Assembly: GCA_011947345.1 (NCBI GenBank)
Contig: JAAVTG010000711.1
Location: 248,001 to 312,000 of the forward strand
Direction: 5' to 3'
DNA: 64,000 bases
From: Phytophthora quininea
Taxonomy: Eukaryota > Oomycota > Peronosporomycetes > Peronosporales > Peronosporaceae
Shown one piece after another: positions 55,064-64,000 of this stretch (its first letter is position 1; every line of letters starts with the position of its first letter). A program made the position numbers and the translations under genes. The notes below the pieces were generated by a model that did no database searches, was not told the origin of the DNA, and worked only from the letters and a program-made list of their open reading frames with translations.

Positions 55064-57394
55064 ATGACCCCATTTCCATCCAAGTCCAAGACTCGCGGCC
55101 CTGTACTCGCCAAGGGCGATGACGAGATCTACGGCACATTCCAAGGACGTCCCCACCAACAGCCCGTTGCGACTGTTGTTAGATCCAAGTCAAACGTTGT
55201 GCTTCGCACAGTCGGCGTCCTGGGGCTTGTGCTGGCGGCGGCAGGCTTCGTGGCGCAGTCTGGTTTCGGTTCTGAGACTGGTCAAGCAGCTCATGAGGCT
55301 ATTGTCACGAATGGCATTGCAGTCAAGGCATCTGTAGCGAATCTACACCAGCAGTTCGTTAACGATGTGGATACCGACAACATCCGCGAGTACCTGCACA
55401 CGTACTCGAGTGTGCCGCACAGCTGCGGCACTCAGCAGGACTACAAGACGGCGCTATTCACCAAGAAGATGTTCGAGTCGTTCGGGATCAAGGCGGAGAT
55501 TAAAGAGTACTACACGTTGCTGTCTACGCCGATCCGACGTCATTTAGCCATCGTAGAGCCTGCGGAAGCTGCGCGCGAGCTCAATTTGACGGAGGCTGCG
55601 ATCCCTGGCGACGTCTGCACGAGCGACGACAGCGCGCTGCCTCCGTTTGTGGCTTACGCAGCCACAGGCAACATCACCAACTCGATCGTATTCGTCAACT
55701 TCGGCAAGCCGGCGGACTTTGAGTGGCTCAAGGCCAACAACGTCACACTCGAGGGTAAGATCGCTTTGGTTCGGTACGGCGGCAACTTCCGTGGCCTGAA
55801 GGTGATGGCAGCAGAGCAGCACGGAATGGCCGGCGTGCTCATTTACTCGGACCCGATGGAGGACGGATTCGTGCAGGGACTAGTGTACCCTGACGGTCCG
55901 TGGCGTCCTGCGGACTCGTTTCAACGTGGATCACTGCAGTACCTTTCGCTGGCTGGAGGAGACCCGATGACTCCCGGTTGGGCTTCAGTGGAGGGCTCGT
56001 ATCACTTGCCGTACGAAGATGTCAAGACGATCCCCCACATCCCAGCGCTGCCACTGTCGTACGGACAAGCACAATACATTCTCAAGTCTCTAGGAGGAAA
56101 GGAGGCTCCTGCAGACTGGCAGGGAGGACTCTCGTTGCCCAACGGCTACCGCATTGGTGATGACGAGGCGACGGTGGTGAATCTTGACATTGAGATCGAT
56201 AACAAGGTGGGGCCCATTTGGGACGTCATTGGCACGATTGAAGGCTCTGAGGAACCAGACGAGCTCGTGATCATGGGCAACCACCGTGACGCGTGGGTAT
56301 GCGGCGCTATTGACCCGAACAGCGGGTCGTCCACGCTCCTGGAGATCGCACGAGGCTACGGGGAATTACTCAAGCAAGGGTGGAAGCCTCGACGGACGTT
56401 GATCCTTGGATCATGGGACGGCGAGGAGTACGGACTGTTGGGTAGTACCGAGTACGCTGAAGACAACGCGGAGACCTTCAAGAAGCACGCGGTCGCCTAC
56501 CTGAATGTCGACGGCACGATGGGGCCATTCGTCACGGCTAGTGCTAGCCCCGCCATCGCAGAGTTCCTTTATGATACTGCCAAGGCGGTTCCAGCCAATA
56601 AGTTCTACGGCGCCGAGACGGAGACGTCGCTCTATGAGCAGTGGGTGAAGCAGGCGGCAGCTCATCGTGAGCGTCTGCACGGCGCTAGCGACGGAACCCT
56701 CGGGCCTGCCCACCTCATCAACTTCATGGGCTCGGGCTCTGACTTCACTGCGTTCTACCAGCACCTGGGCATCATCTCGGCCAATCTCGCCTTCTCGCTT
56801 TCATACTCTGCGTACGGCACCTACCACAGCTCCATGGACAGCATCATGTACTCGGAGCTGTACGCGGACCCTCGATACGCTACACATGTGTCTACGGCGC
56901 AATGGTGGGGGTTATTGGCACTCCGTCTTGCGGACGACCAAGTGCTGCCGTTCGATTTTACCACGTACGGATTTGTCATGAAGGAGGACTTGGTTGGGCT
57001 GGAGAAGCAGGTCGCAGAGCTGCCACGTCCGGCTGTGGACTTTAGCGAACTGCACGACGCCATCGCTCGCTTCACCGCCAGTGCCAACACTTTCCACGCT
57101 CAGTTGGCGGCATTTACTGCTAACGAAACGCTCTCGGCGAATACCGACGCTCTGCGTGTGTGGAACGAGAAGCTGGTGCTGCTGGAGCGCCGCTTAATCA
57201 CGAAGGAAGGTCTGCCACACCGTCCTTGGTACAAGCATGTGATCTTCGGTCCGGGCTTCTACGAAGGCTACGCTGGCGCTGCATTCCCCGGAATTTCAGA
57301 TGCGGTCGCGTTCAAGGACGACGCCGAGACCATCCAAACGCACGTCGATGAAGTCGCTCGCATCGTCAACCACGCCGCCAACTACTTGCTGTAG
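55064..57394 (+). CDS. GCPII-like M28B metallopeptidase, copy E
   Basis: Intact 776-residue frame, ATG 55064. Cytosolic tail with DDEIYGTFQGRP, membrane helix VGVLGLVLAAAGFVA, PA domain, catalytic domain and dimerisation domain. Ligands: GNHRDAWVCGAIDPNSG, SWDGEEYGLLGSTE, YLNVDGTMGP and YGTYHSSMDSIMY. A YGTF motif recurs in the cytosolic tails of A, B, D, E and F (YGS in C) and may be a sorting or interaction signal. It is closest to D and F by LNLTEAA and PAEAA segments. Confidence 0.9.
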   Translation: MTPFPSKSKTRGPVLAKGDDEIYGTFQGRPHQQPVATVVRSKSNVVLRTVGVLGLVLAAAGFVAQSGFGSETGQAAHEAIVTNGIAVKASVANLHQQFVNDVDTDNIREYLHTYSSVPHSCGTQQDYKTALFTKKMFESFGIKAEIKEYYTLLSTPIRRHLAIVEPAEAARELNLTEAAIPGDVCTSDDSALPPFVAYAATGNITNSIVFVNFGKPADFEWLKANNVTLEGKIALVRYGGNFRGLKVMAAEQHGMAGVLIYSDPMEDGFVQGLVYPDGPWRPADSFQRGSLQYLSLAGGDPMTPGWASVEGSYHLPYEDVKTIPHIPALPLSYGQAQYILKSLGGKEAPADWQGGLSLPNGYRIGDDEATVVNLDIEIDNKVGPIWDVIGTIEGSEEPDELVIMGNHRDAWVCGAIDPNSGSSTLLEIARGYGELLKQGWKPRRTLILGSWDGEEYGLLGSTEYAEDNAETFKKHAVAYLNVDGTMGPFVTASASPAIAEFLYDTAKAVPANKFYGAETETSLYEQWVKQAAAHRERLHGASDGTLGPAHLINFMGSGSDFTAFYQHLGIISANLAFSLSYSAYGTYHSSMDSIMYSELYADPRYATHVSTAQWWGLLALRLADDQVLPFDFTTYGFVMKEDLVGLEKQVAELPRPAVDFSELHDAIARFTASANTFHAQLAAFTANETLSANTDALRVWNEKLVLLERRLITKEGLPHRPWYKHVIFGPGFYEGYAGAAFPGISDAVAFKDDAETIQTHVDEVARIVNHAANYLL

Positions 57395-57614
57395 GAGAAT
57401 TCTCACACGTCACAGATTTGTAGAACAGTCTCACGTAACGGTTTGCTGAAGTTGGAGCCGGTTAATGGAGCCACGTGCGTGTTGAGTGTGTCATTTCGAG
57501 ATGCTCCACTGCCGGTCGAGGCAGCTTGCAGGACCGAGCTCCTCCTCGCTACTGCTTGCAGTCTTTCTATCATTCAGCAATTGGGACTCTGGCACCGAAC
57601 TGCAGCAACTTCAC

Positions 57615-59934
57615 ATGGCAAAGCGCGCTCTGTTGGCGCTGCGGCGTACGGCACTTTCCATACAAACTCGTCGTTGGTTCACCAACCACGGAGGTCTAAC
57701 GCGTTAAAGCGAGCAGCGGGTATCGCCACGCTGGTGTTCGTTGTCTCCGTCGCAGCGTTCACGGGCTTCCGCAGTGACAATCAAGGCCTGCAGGTATCTG
57801 TCGAGAGTGAAGCAGTGGCTACAGCTCCAACTACACTAGACGTTGAGAAGATCTTCTTGGATGGAATCGATGTCGACAACTTGCGTGCTTTCCAACATAA
57901 GTTCTCAAGGTACGGAGGATGGAGTCACTGTTAAATGCTCAGGCTGACCTGGTGTCTGTAGTATTCCACATGTTGCAGGAAGTCCTCGAGATTATGAGAC
58001 TGCCCTGTACACAGCGCAGCAGTTCGAGTCGTACGGCTTCAAGACCGAGATCAAGACTTACCACACTCTGCTATCGACCCCGTTCGTCGTCGTCTTGCTA
58101 TCCTAGAGCCTGTCGAAGCCGCGCGAGAGCTCAATCTGACGGAGCCTGCAGTGTCTGGCGATGCCTGTACGAGCGACGACGACGCACTTCCTCCGTTCCT
58201 CGCGTATGCAGCGACCGGCAACGTCACTTCGTCGGTTGTGTATGTGAACTTTGGCAAGCCGGAAGACTTCGAGTGGCTGGTGGCGAACAACGTGACGCTC
58301 AAGGGCAAGATCGCGCCCGCTCGCTACGGCGGCAACTATCGCGGTCTCAAGGTGATGTCGGCTGAAGCTCACGGCATGGTCGGTACATTGATCTACTCAG
58401 ATCCCAACGAGGATGGATTCGTACAGGGTCCGGTGTACCCGGACGGACCTTGGCGACCGGAAGACTCGTTCCAACGTGGTGCTGCCATTTTCCTTTCCCT
58501 TGCTGCAGGTGATCCGCTTACTCCTGGCTTTGCGTCGGTGCCTGGAGCTCCTTATCTCAACTATGAAGATGCCAAAACGATTCCACATATTCCTGCACTA
58601 CCGCTCTCTTACGGTCAAGCGAAGTATATTCTCGGTTCGTTGAGTGGAACTAAAGCCCCAGCGTCGTGGCAAGGTGGGCTTAGTTTCCCGACTGGATATC
58701 GCATCGGAGACGACCAAGGTACCGTCGTCAACCTCGACCTTGAAATGAAAAACAAGATCAGTCCGATCTGGGACGTCATCGGGACGATCGAAGGCTCGGA
58801 TGAACCCGACCAACAAGTTCTGCTTGGCAACCATCGAGATGCTTGGGTTTGCGGTGCTATCGACCCTAGCAGCGGGACGTCTGTATTGATGGAGATCGCG
58901 CGTGGCTTTGGGGGATTACTGAAACAAGGATGGAGACCAAAGAGATCGATTGTACTTGGCTCGTGGGATGAAGAGGAACCAGGTCTATTAGGAAGCACCG
59001 AGTACGCCGAAGACAACGCCGAGGGGCTGAAGAAACAGGCGGTCGCTTATCTGAACGTGGACATGACAATTGGCCCGCTGGTGTCTGCCGGATCGAGTCC
59101 GTCCATCGCTGCGTTCCTCTTCAACACGGCCAAAGACATTCCGGCGAATACATTCTATGGGAACGAGACGGAGACGACGCCGTACGAGCAGTGGGTAAAG
59201 CAAACCGAGACAAAACGTGCCCAGCTCAATGGTGCGAACGACGGAACGCTGGGTCCTGACCACCTAATCAAGCTGCTTGGCTCAGGCTCCGACTATTCTG
59301 CTTTCTACCAACACCTCGGCATTATTTCAATTGACATGGGCTTCACGATCTCCCACCACGCGCAATATGGACTCTACCACAGCTCCATGGACAGCATCAT
59401 GTTCTCCGAGCTGTATGGAGACCCAAACTACGCGACCCATTTGACAACTGCACGGTGGTGGGGTTGCTTGGCCTCCGCTTGGCAGACGACCCGATCCTGC
59501 TGTTCGATTACACCACGTACGCGATCGTCATGCGCGAAGACCTCGCTCAACTCGAAGCAAAAGTTACTGGCGTGGACTTTACGGCGCTTCACGACGCCAT
59601 CGACCACTTCAGTTCCAGTGCAGACACTTTCCACGCGAAACTCAACGCATTTGCCGCCGGTTTTGATGCTTCGAGTGGAAGTGACTTCCGTCTATTGAAC
59701 GAAAAGCTTGTACTGCTAGAGCGCCACTTGATCTCCGAGTCGGGACTGCCGCATCGCCCCTGGTACAAGCACGTGATTTTCGGACCGGGTTTCTATGAAG
59801 GGTATGCGGGCGCTGCCTTCCCTGGTATTTCCGACTGTGTGGCTTTCAAGGACAACTCGACCACAATCCAAACTCATGTGGACGAAGTGACGCGAATTGT
59901 CAATAATGCTGGTGCGTTCCTGCACGAAATATAA
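57615..59934 (+). CDS. GCPII-like M28B metallopeptidase, copy F, one intron and three frameshifts
   Basis: The only member with an intron: 57910-57961 (52 nt, GTACGG donor, CTGTAG acceptor) splits KFSS|IPHVAGSPRDYETAL. One base each is needed at AAA 57620-57622 (tail MAKARSVGAAAYGTFH), CCCC 58078-58081 and GGGG 59460-59463 (ARWWGLLGLRLADD). The total is then exactly 756 residues. Ligands: GNHRDAWVCGAIDPSSG, SWDEEEPGLLGSTE, YLNVDMTIGP, and His in GLYHSSMDSIMF (Leu replaces Thr before Tyr-His). The Trp-Asp-Glu-Glu-Glu variant and the Arg-to-Pro changes near KIAPARYGG hint at relaxed constraint. Confidence 0.82.
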
Positions 59935-59973
59935 AGACTTGATTCGTTATCAATGCATGGCGTTCGTCGACCT

Positions 59974-60348
59974 TCAGCTCTCGTAGATAGTTTTGAACGG
60001 CACGTTCCCTGTCGTCTGCAGCCAGTTGTCAGCCGGGTAGGCCACGTTGTGGCTCTCCACTACGTGGATCGAGTACGCGTGACGCGAGTTGGGCGAGTGG
60101 TTGGCCTCGCTGTAGTGCACGAAGGAGCTGTGCAGCAGCACCAAGTCCCCTTGTTTGTGATCAGCGGCTGGCTCTTGGTCACGTCGAACGGCTCGACTGT
60201 CTCGGGCACATTCTCCAGCAGCAGCCCTCCATTCTGTTGCCGCTGCGCTTTAGTTGTTCGACGCAGACGCTGGCGAACTGGCACAGTCAATGGCGAGCCC
60301 GCAACTCCGTGCAGACAGCCGTTCTCAAGCGTGCAGTCCTCGAGAGCC
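59974..60348 (-). pseudogene. N-terminally truncated phytanoyl-CoA dioxygenase-like gene
   Basis: The minus strand encodes the C-terminal part of a PHYHD1-type Fe(II)/2-oxoglutarate dioxygenase: WALEDCTLENGCLHGVAGSP, then DLVLLHSSFVHYSEANHSPN, then AYSIHVVES and NWLQTTGNVPFKTIYES before the stop at 59974. The distal Fe-binding His (VHYSE) and the Arg that binds 2-oxoglutarate (SRHAYS) are present. The proximal HxD and the first half of the domain are missing, because homology stops at about 60348 where copied M28 sequence begins. One base also appears lost at 60147-60150 (GGGG on the coding strand). As it stands it cannot encode an active enzyme. Confidence 0.72.
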
Positions 60349-60480
60349 CACCAGAGTTCTTGCTGTCAAAGTAGACCGGCAGAGTCGTATCTTGCCCCAT
60401 TGCGGCCTTAGATGATTGTTGCAGTAGGATGATTGTCAATCAAAGTTGTAACGGCTGATTAGGCTTGGTTTTACCATGCC
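60349..60480 (+). repeat. duplicated 3' end of M28 copy D
   Basis: This segment repeats 54735-54855: the last seven or so codons (gagttcttgctgtc...aagtag), the stop and about 110 bp of 3' flank, with some 85% identity by eye. It abuts the truncated dioxygenase gene, marking an ancient breakpoint. Confidence 0.75.
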
Positions 60481-61174
60481 AACGATGGAGCACGAGTAGA
60501 AGATGTCTGTTAGCAAGACTTGTGGCTTTACCGCGAAATCTTTCGACTTACCGACACTCAAACCAGCTCGCCCTCTCGACTTGACTGGCAGTGCAATTTT
60601 ATTCCGGATCATGGCACAGGGAGCACCACGGTCTTGTTGTCAGGCTGCAACCCCGCAACTTGACAGTGTCTTTCTTCTTGACTTGGGCGTCTGCGGCGAT
60701 GCAAATTGAGGAATGAACTGAAGGGCGACGTTGTGAAGGGCCGGCACGCAGTGTTTGTGCTACAACGGCCAACAAAGTGGGGGCCCAACGAACTCGGGGT
60801 AAATTCAGCAACCTGCTGCAAGATCTGAATACCTGCAGATGGAAAACCACCTGCGCCAGCAGGAGTGGCCATCGCTGGAAGCCCAAAGCCAGCAAGCACT
60901 TGTTTTGATCGACGAGACACTTTGGAGCTAGCGTCGGGGTATGATGCATTGCGCTCATGCGAGCGCGCCGTCGCCAAACTGGGTAAAACCGAGCTGACAG
61001 TCACTTACATACATTTATAAGCCAGTATTCATTGCACGGAAGGCCTAAGATAGTCAAAGAACAATCGATGAGCATTAAAGTTGTGTTGCAGCCAGGGAAA
61101 TACACAGTACAATTATTATGGCCCCAATACGATACGATATTGTACGGGTTTTCAATTTTAACAATAATAAGTTA
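60481..61174. other. intergenic, no gene supported
   Basis: About 700 bp with overlapping open frames on both strands (60503-60709 plus, 60609-61004 minus), none with a domain or clear coding bias. AT content rises toward the MITE. Confidence 0.5.
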
Positions 61175-61927
61175 TTAACAAGGATTGCCTGACTCAACCA
61201 GACCATTTTTCGTAGTGGGTCGAAAATTAATTTTACCAAAAAAATATGAGGCATCGTTAAGCTGTGTCAATACATCATGCCATGGTATAAAAACATAGTG
61301 GGATAGGTTGTACCGCGGAATAGCGTCCATTCAACTTATACTACATGATATGTAGGTGGCAAGTTCAGAGTTTTGAAAAATTGTCGGTATGTCTCTAAGT
61401 GTTTCGTTAAAATGATGGCACCTTAGCCAAAACTAGTTATACACATCCAATCACAGCGCTTTCAATATTGCCTAAATGTTTGCGTTAAGGTGTGTATTCA
61501 CGTGCAGCGCCCTAGATGCCCCGCTAAAAACAGCTTCTTGAAGAAAAACTCAAAATGACCAACTATGCTATCGTTTTAGACATGTTATATCTTCAGGAAC
61601 TATTATTATTTTACTTAGACAACTAGATATGGCATAGGTAGCCCAAGAACAAAGACGCCATGTGAAAATAACTCCAATCGAACGGAATTTTTATTTTGCC
61701 TATAGAAAAGTCGAAGCCATTTTGCTCGGAATGCCATGTTTGACCTACGATAATTCAATAACCAAAACAGATCCGATCATGCCACTACCCCCACTTCTCT
61801 TAGAAAGACGTCAATTTAATGGCATAAAAATATTGTGAGCTAATTTACAAAACTGGAGATTTTAGTTCTCAGGCTACCCCGAAAAATGCCGTTTTTCGGT
61901 CTGGTTGAGTCAGGCAATCCTTGTTAA
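61175..61927. mobile_element. MITE with 30-bp terminal inverted repeats
   Basis: A 753-bp AT-rich, ORF-free segment bounded by perfect inverted repeats: left 61175-61204, right 61898-61927. Each repeat begins TTAACAAGGATTGCCTGACT and continues to GACC. The outer TTAA is present at both ends and may be the target duplication (piggyBac style), or the inner TA may be (Tc1/mariner style). No transposase is encoded. Confidence 0.8.
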
Positions 61928-61959
61928 ATAAATACAATTCTAGAATAACTTTATTGTAT

Positions 61960-62650
61960 TTATTTTTACGTGGCACTGGTTCTATCGAGACTGGGCTGGT
62001 TGCGCCGCTGCATGCTTCCTGTCGTTCACGATGTTATACTCGGGATTTTCTTCGGAGGACTTACCATGGGATCGCGCCTTGCCTTTCTGGTAGAATTAAA
62101 TCCGACCATCCAAAATTGTGTTCGGCCATCGTGCAATGCCATTGAAACGGCGGAACAGTGCTTCTATGCCTGTCGAGGCTTCGGAGCAACGTGGTAGTCC
62201 TTATGGTCCCCTTGGCGTTAAGCATTTGTGGAACTGCTAAGTTGGAAACTACTCTTATTTCCGGGATCAAACGATGTCATGAGATCATGGAGATTGCAAT
62301 GGAAAATATTATTGCTGCTTTGGCAAGTCCACACAGCGATTGTATTCCATGCTATCTGGCGTCTCCGAAACGATGTTGTCCTCCGAGACATACAAGTGGA
62401 CGCTCCAAATGTCGACGGAGTGAAGAACTCGTTCAAGACCCATTGCCAATTCATGTATGATTACTCAAAAGATATCCAGACACACATGTCGGAACTCGTT
62501 CAAGCCTTACACAGGTTGGAATTTAACGAGCCTGTTGCAAGCCTGATGAACGATTATCGGAAAACAACCGCGTCTGGATTCCGCGTGAATGAGCCGCTGG
62601 CCGACCTCGAAGTGATTCCTTATAGTTTAGCCACTTACGAGAAATCCACA
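61960..62650 (+). mobile_element. LINE remnant, zf-RVT C-terminal region
   Basis: Broken frames encode the C-terminal zinc-binding region of a non-LTR retrotransposon reverse transcriptase. CNAIETAEQCFYACRGFGATW (C...ET..QC...C) is followed in shifted frames by ILLLLWQVHTAIVFHAIWRLRND and SFKTHCQFMYDYSKD. The 62228-62653 frame is the longest piece (141 codons). No reverse transcriptase core or endonuclease is seen. Confidence 0.6.
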
Positions 62651-62972
62651 TAACTAGGTAATCAACTTCTATTCTATCCATCTCTGTTATTGCTAACAAA
62701 TAGACTCCTGATATCGCTAGAGGTTGTGCCATGTACGGTTTGGTATGTCTTATTGTTGTGTCTTGAGACCTTGAAACGTCCTTGCTCTGTGAGCGCTTGT
62801 GGTGCTGTAACTTCATATACACATGAGAGGGCCAACAATTCTCCCATGCGGTGATGTTAGATACTTCATGTACCCGCGGAGGGTTCACAAGAACTCAATC
62901 CCTCACTGCAGCATACACTCAATGGAACCGCGCTATCGATTCATGCACGACAAGAAGTATATTTCGCCCACG
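62651..62972. other. spacer between LINE remnant and NLP-like remnant
   Basis: About 320 bp, nothing recognised. Confidence 0.45.
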
Positions 62973-63700
62973 TTACTCCCAAATCGAGTGGGGCTCTGAG
63001 TGACGACGGCGTACGTAGCCGTAGTACGTCGATACACTCTTGAAGTTGTCTTCGAAGAAGGCGTCGACGAAAGGCATTTTGTTTTCGTTAAAGTCGTCGC
63101 TGAAATCCGCCGCCTTCAGTGCTTCTTGGGCCTCGTCCGTCATTTGTTCCCATTGGATCAAGTCTTGGAATACACCGCTCTCGGTGGTTGGCACAACCTG
63201 GTGATAGCCAAACTTGAGATTGTCTTCGATCATCATCGTCGGGGTGGTGCTGTCCAGGTGGGCCTCCTTCACGGGTTTCTCAATGACTGCTTGGGACGAG
63301 ATGGCGAGCACTGTCGGTTCCTCGAGGTCCACATCGTCCAATCAAACGACCATGAGCAGCCAGCGGTGGCGACTGCCAGACTTGAAGAGCGGTATGAAGA
63401 AGGGAATGGGGTCAACGATATCCCTCGGGAAGTACCAGGCGTACATGATAGCCTACTTGCCGCTATAAAGCATGGACCGACTGTACACTTGCGATCCGAG
63501 TGGCAGGTTTCCCTGTTCCATTCAGTCCGGCGTTAGTTCTCCAGCAGCGTTCACGGCAGGGTACGGCTGAACACCCTGACTTGATGACAAGCAAAGGTTG
63601 AACTTGATGGCAGCTTCGTCAGCGTCGATAGCTGGCTCGGGCTGCGCGAACGGCTCCACCGGGTCATGTTGAAGCCATGGGCTCAAGCGCTTCGGAGCTT
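62973..63700 (-). pseudogene. NLP (NPP1-like) gene, broken
   Basis: On the minus strand NLP family blocks occur in order: a DPVEPFAQP-type N-terminal motif and the PYPAV block (about 63560-63680), the AWYFP block (about 63440), and a C-terminal block (FQDLIQWEQMTDEAQ and MPFVDAFFEDNF, 63000-63190). The region matching the conserved GHRHDWE heptapeptide is altered and is followed by an in-frame stop near 63342. The parts also lie in different frames. Family members are secreted plant-cell cytolysins; changes in the heptapeptide usually accompany loss of toxicity. It is described here as a degraded, probably non-toxic relative. Confidence 0.6.
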
Positions 63701-63960
63701 CCTAAGTCGACCTGCCGAACTGTGAAATGACAATCTGTTCAGGGATGGCCCAACCGAAACGCCAAGCATTCCGGAATTGATGAGCTCCTTCAAAATACAC
63801 TGCCAATTCAACTACCAACAGAGAGCTGAACTCCATTACGATGAATCGGCAACACTGTTGATAATACGTCAATTGGGTTTCGAACTACCAAAAGACACGA
63901 ATGCAATTGCTCTAGAGCATCACACCATTTGGATTCCTCAACGATAGATCTGATGCTACG
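63700..63960 (+). mobile_element. second LINE tail remnant
   Basis: MSSFKIHCQFNYQQRAELHYD at about 63780-63840 parallels the SFKTHCQFMYDYSKD segment of the 62-kb remnant, followed by RQLGFELPKD and a stop near 63945. It is the same element family, independently decayed. Confidence 0.5.
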
Positions 63961-64000
63961 ACATAAAGCAGCTTAGACGAGAAATCCGGTATAGTGGCAA

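Overview
This window looks like nuclear DNA of an oomycete, most likely a Phytophthora-type species. Genes are dense and GC-rich at third codon positions. Introns are tiny (about 52-77 nt) with GTRNGT donors and CTAAC/CTGAC-like branch sites. Flagellar genes occur with necrosis-inducing (NLP-type) gene remnants, and intergenic gaps are short. No plasmid, phage, CRISPR, tRNA or rRNA signal was seen. The species assignment is inference.

Layout. 0-11 kb: a secreted Cys protein (partial), two Naa50-like acetyltransferases flanking TRM5, asparaginyl-tRNA synthetase, a dynein light chain, CKS1, a mitochondrial succinate/fumarate-type carrier, and a probable N-myristoylated protein. 11-21 kb: Rab escort protein, LRRC51-like protein, a divergent CCT/BBS-like chaperonin, an SDR, an HTH-uracil phosphoribosyltransferase fusion, an inverted copy of three chaperonin exons, and GDP-L-fucose synthase. 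21-29 kb: degraded fragments (membrane protein, NLP-like), GMP reductase, two tandem tetraspan proteins with a stray USP fragment between them, and a possible COA1/TIM21-like gene. 29-35 kb: a USP36-like deubiquitinase, mitochondrial uS15, a MORN-repeat protein, a nitrilase-family protein lacking its catalytic Cys, and ALG14. 35-40 kb: six tandem MAPEG genes and a coiled-coil nuclear-type protein. 41-60 kb: six glutamate carboxypeptidase II-like M28B metallopeptidase genes, two on minus and four on plus. TIM22, a Pex14-domain/SDR fusion and the ribosome-biogenesis factor NSA1 lie between the two groups. 60-64 kb: a decapitated phytanoyl-CoA dioxygenase-like gene joined to a copied M28 tail, a MITE with 30-bp inverted repeats, LINE remnants and a broken NLP-like gene.

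A dominant technical theme is that about two dozen otherwise intact reading frames are broken by one apparently missing base, nearly always in a short homopolymer, most often a run of four G or C. Adding one base makes each frame length an exact multiple of three. I read these as assembly contractions rather than pseudogenes and annotate the genes across them. Most real coding starts are ATG; frames opening upstream at GTG/TTG/CTG were trimmed.

The most novel items are the Pex14-N/SDR fusion (active-site Tyr replaced by Phe), the HTH/UPRT fusion with a degenerate PRPP loop, the Cys-less carbamoylputrescine-amidase-like protein, the M28B array, and a coding-like small membrane ORF whose stop overlaps the Rab escort protein start.
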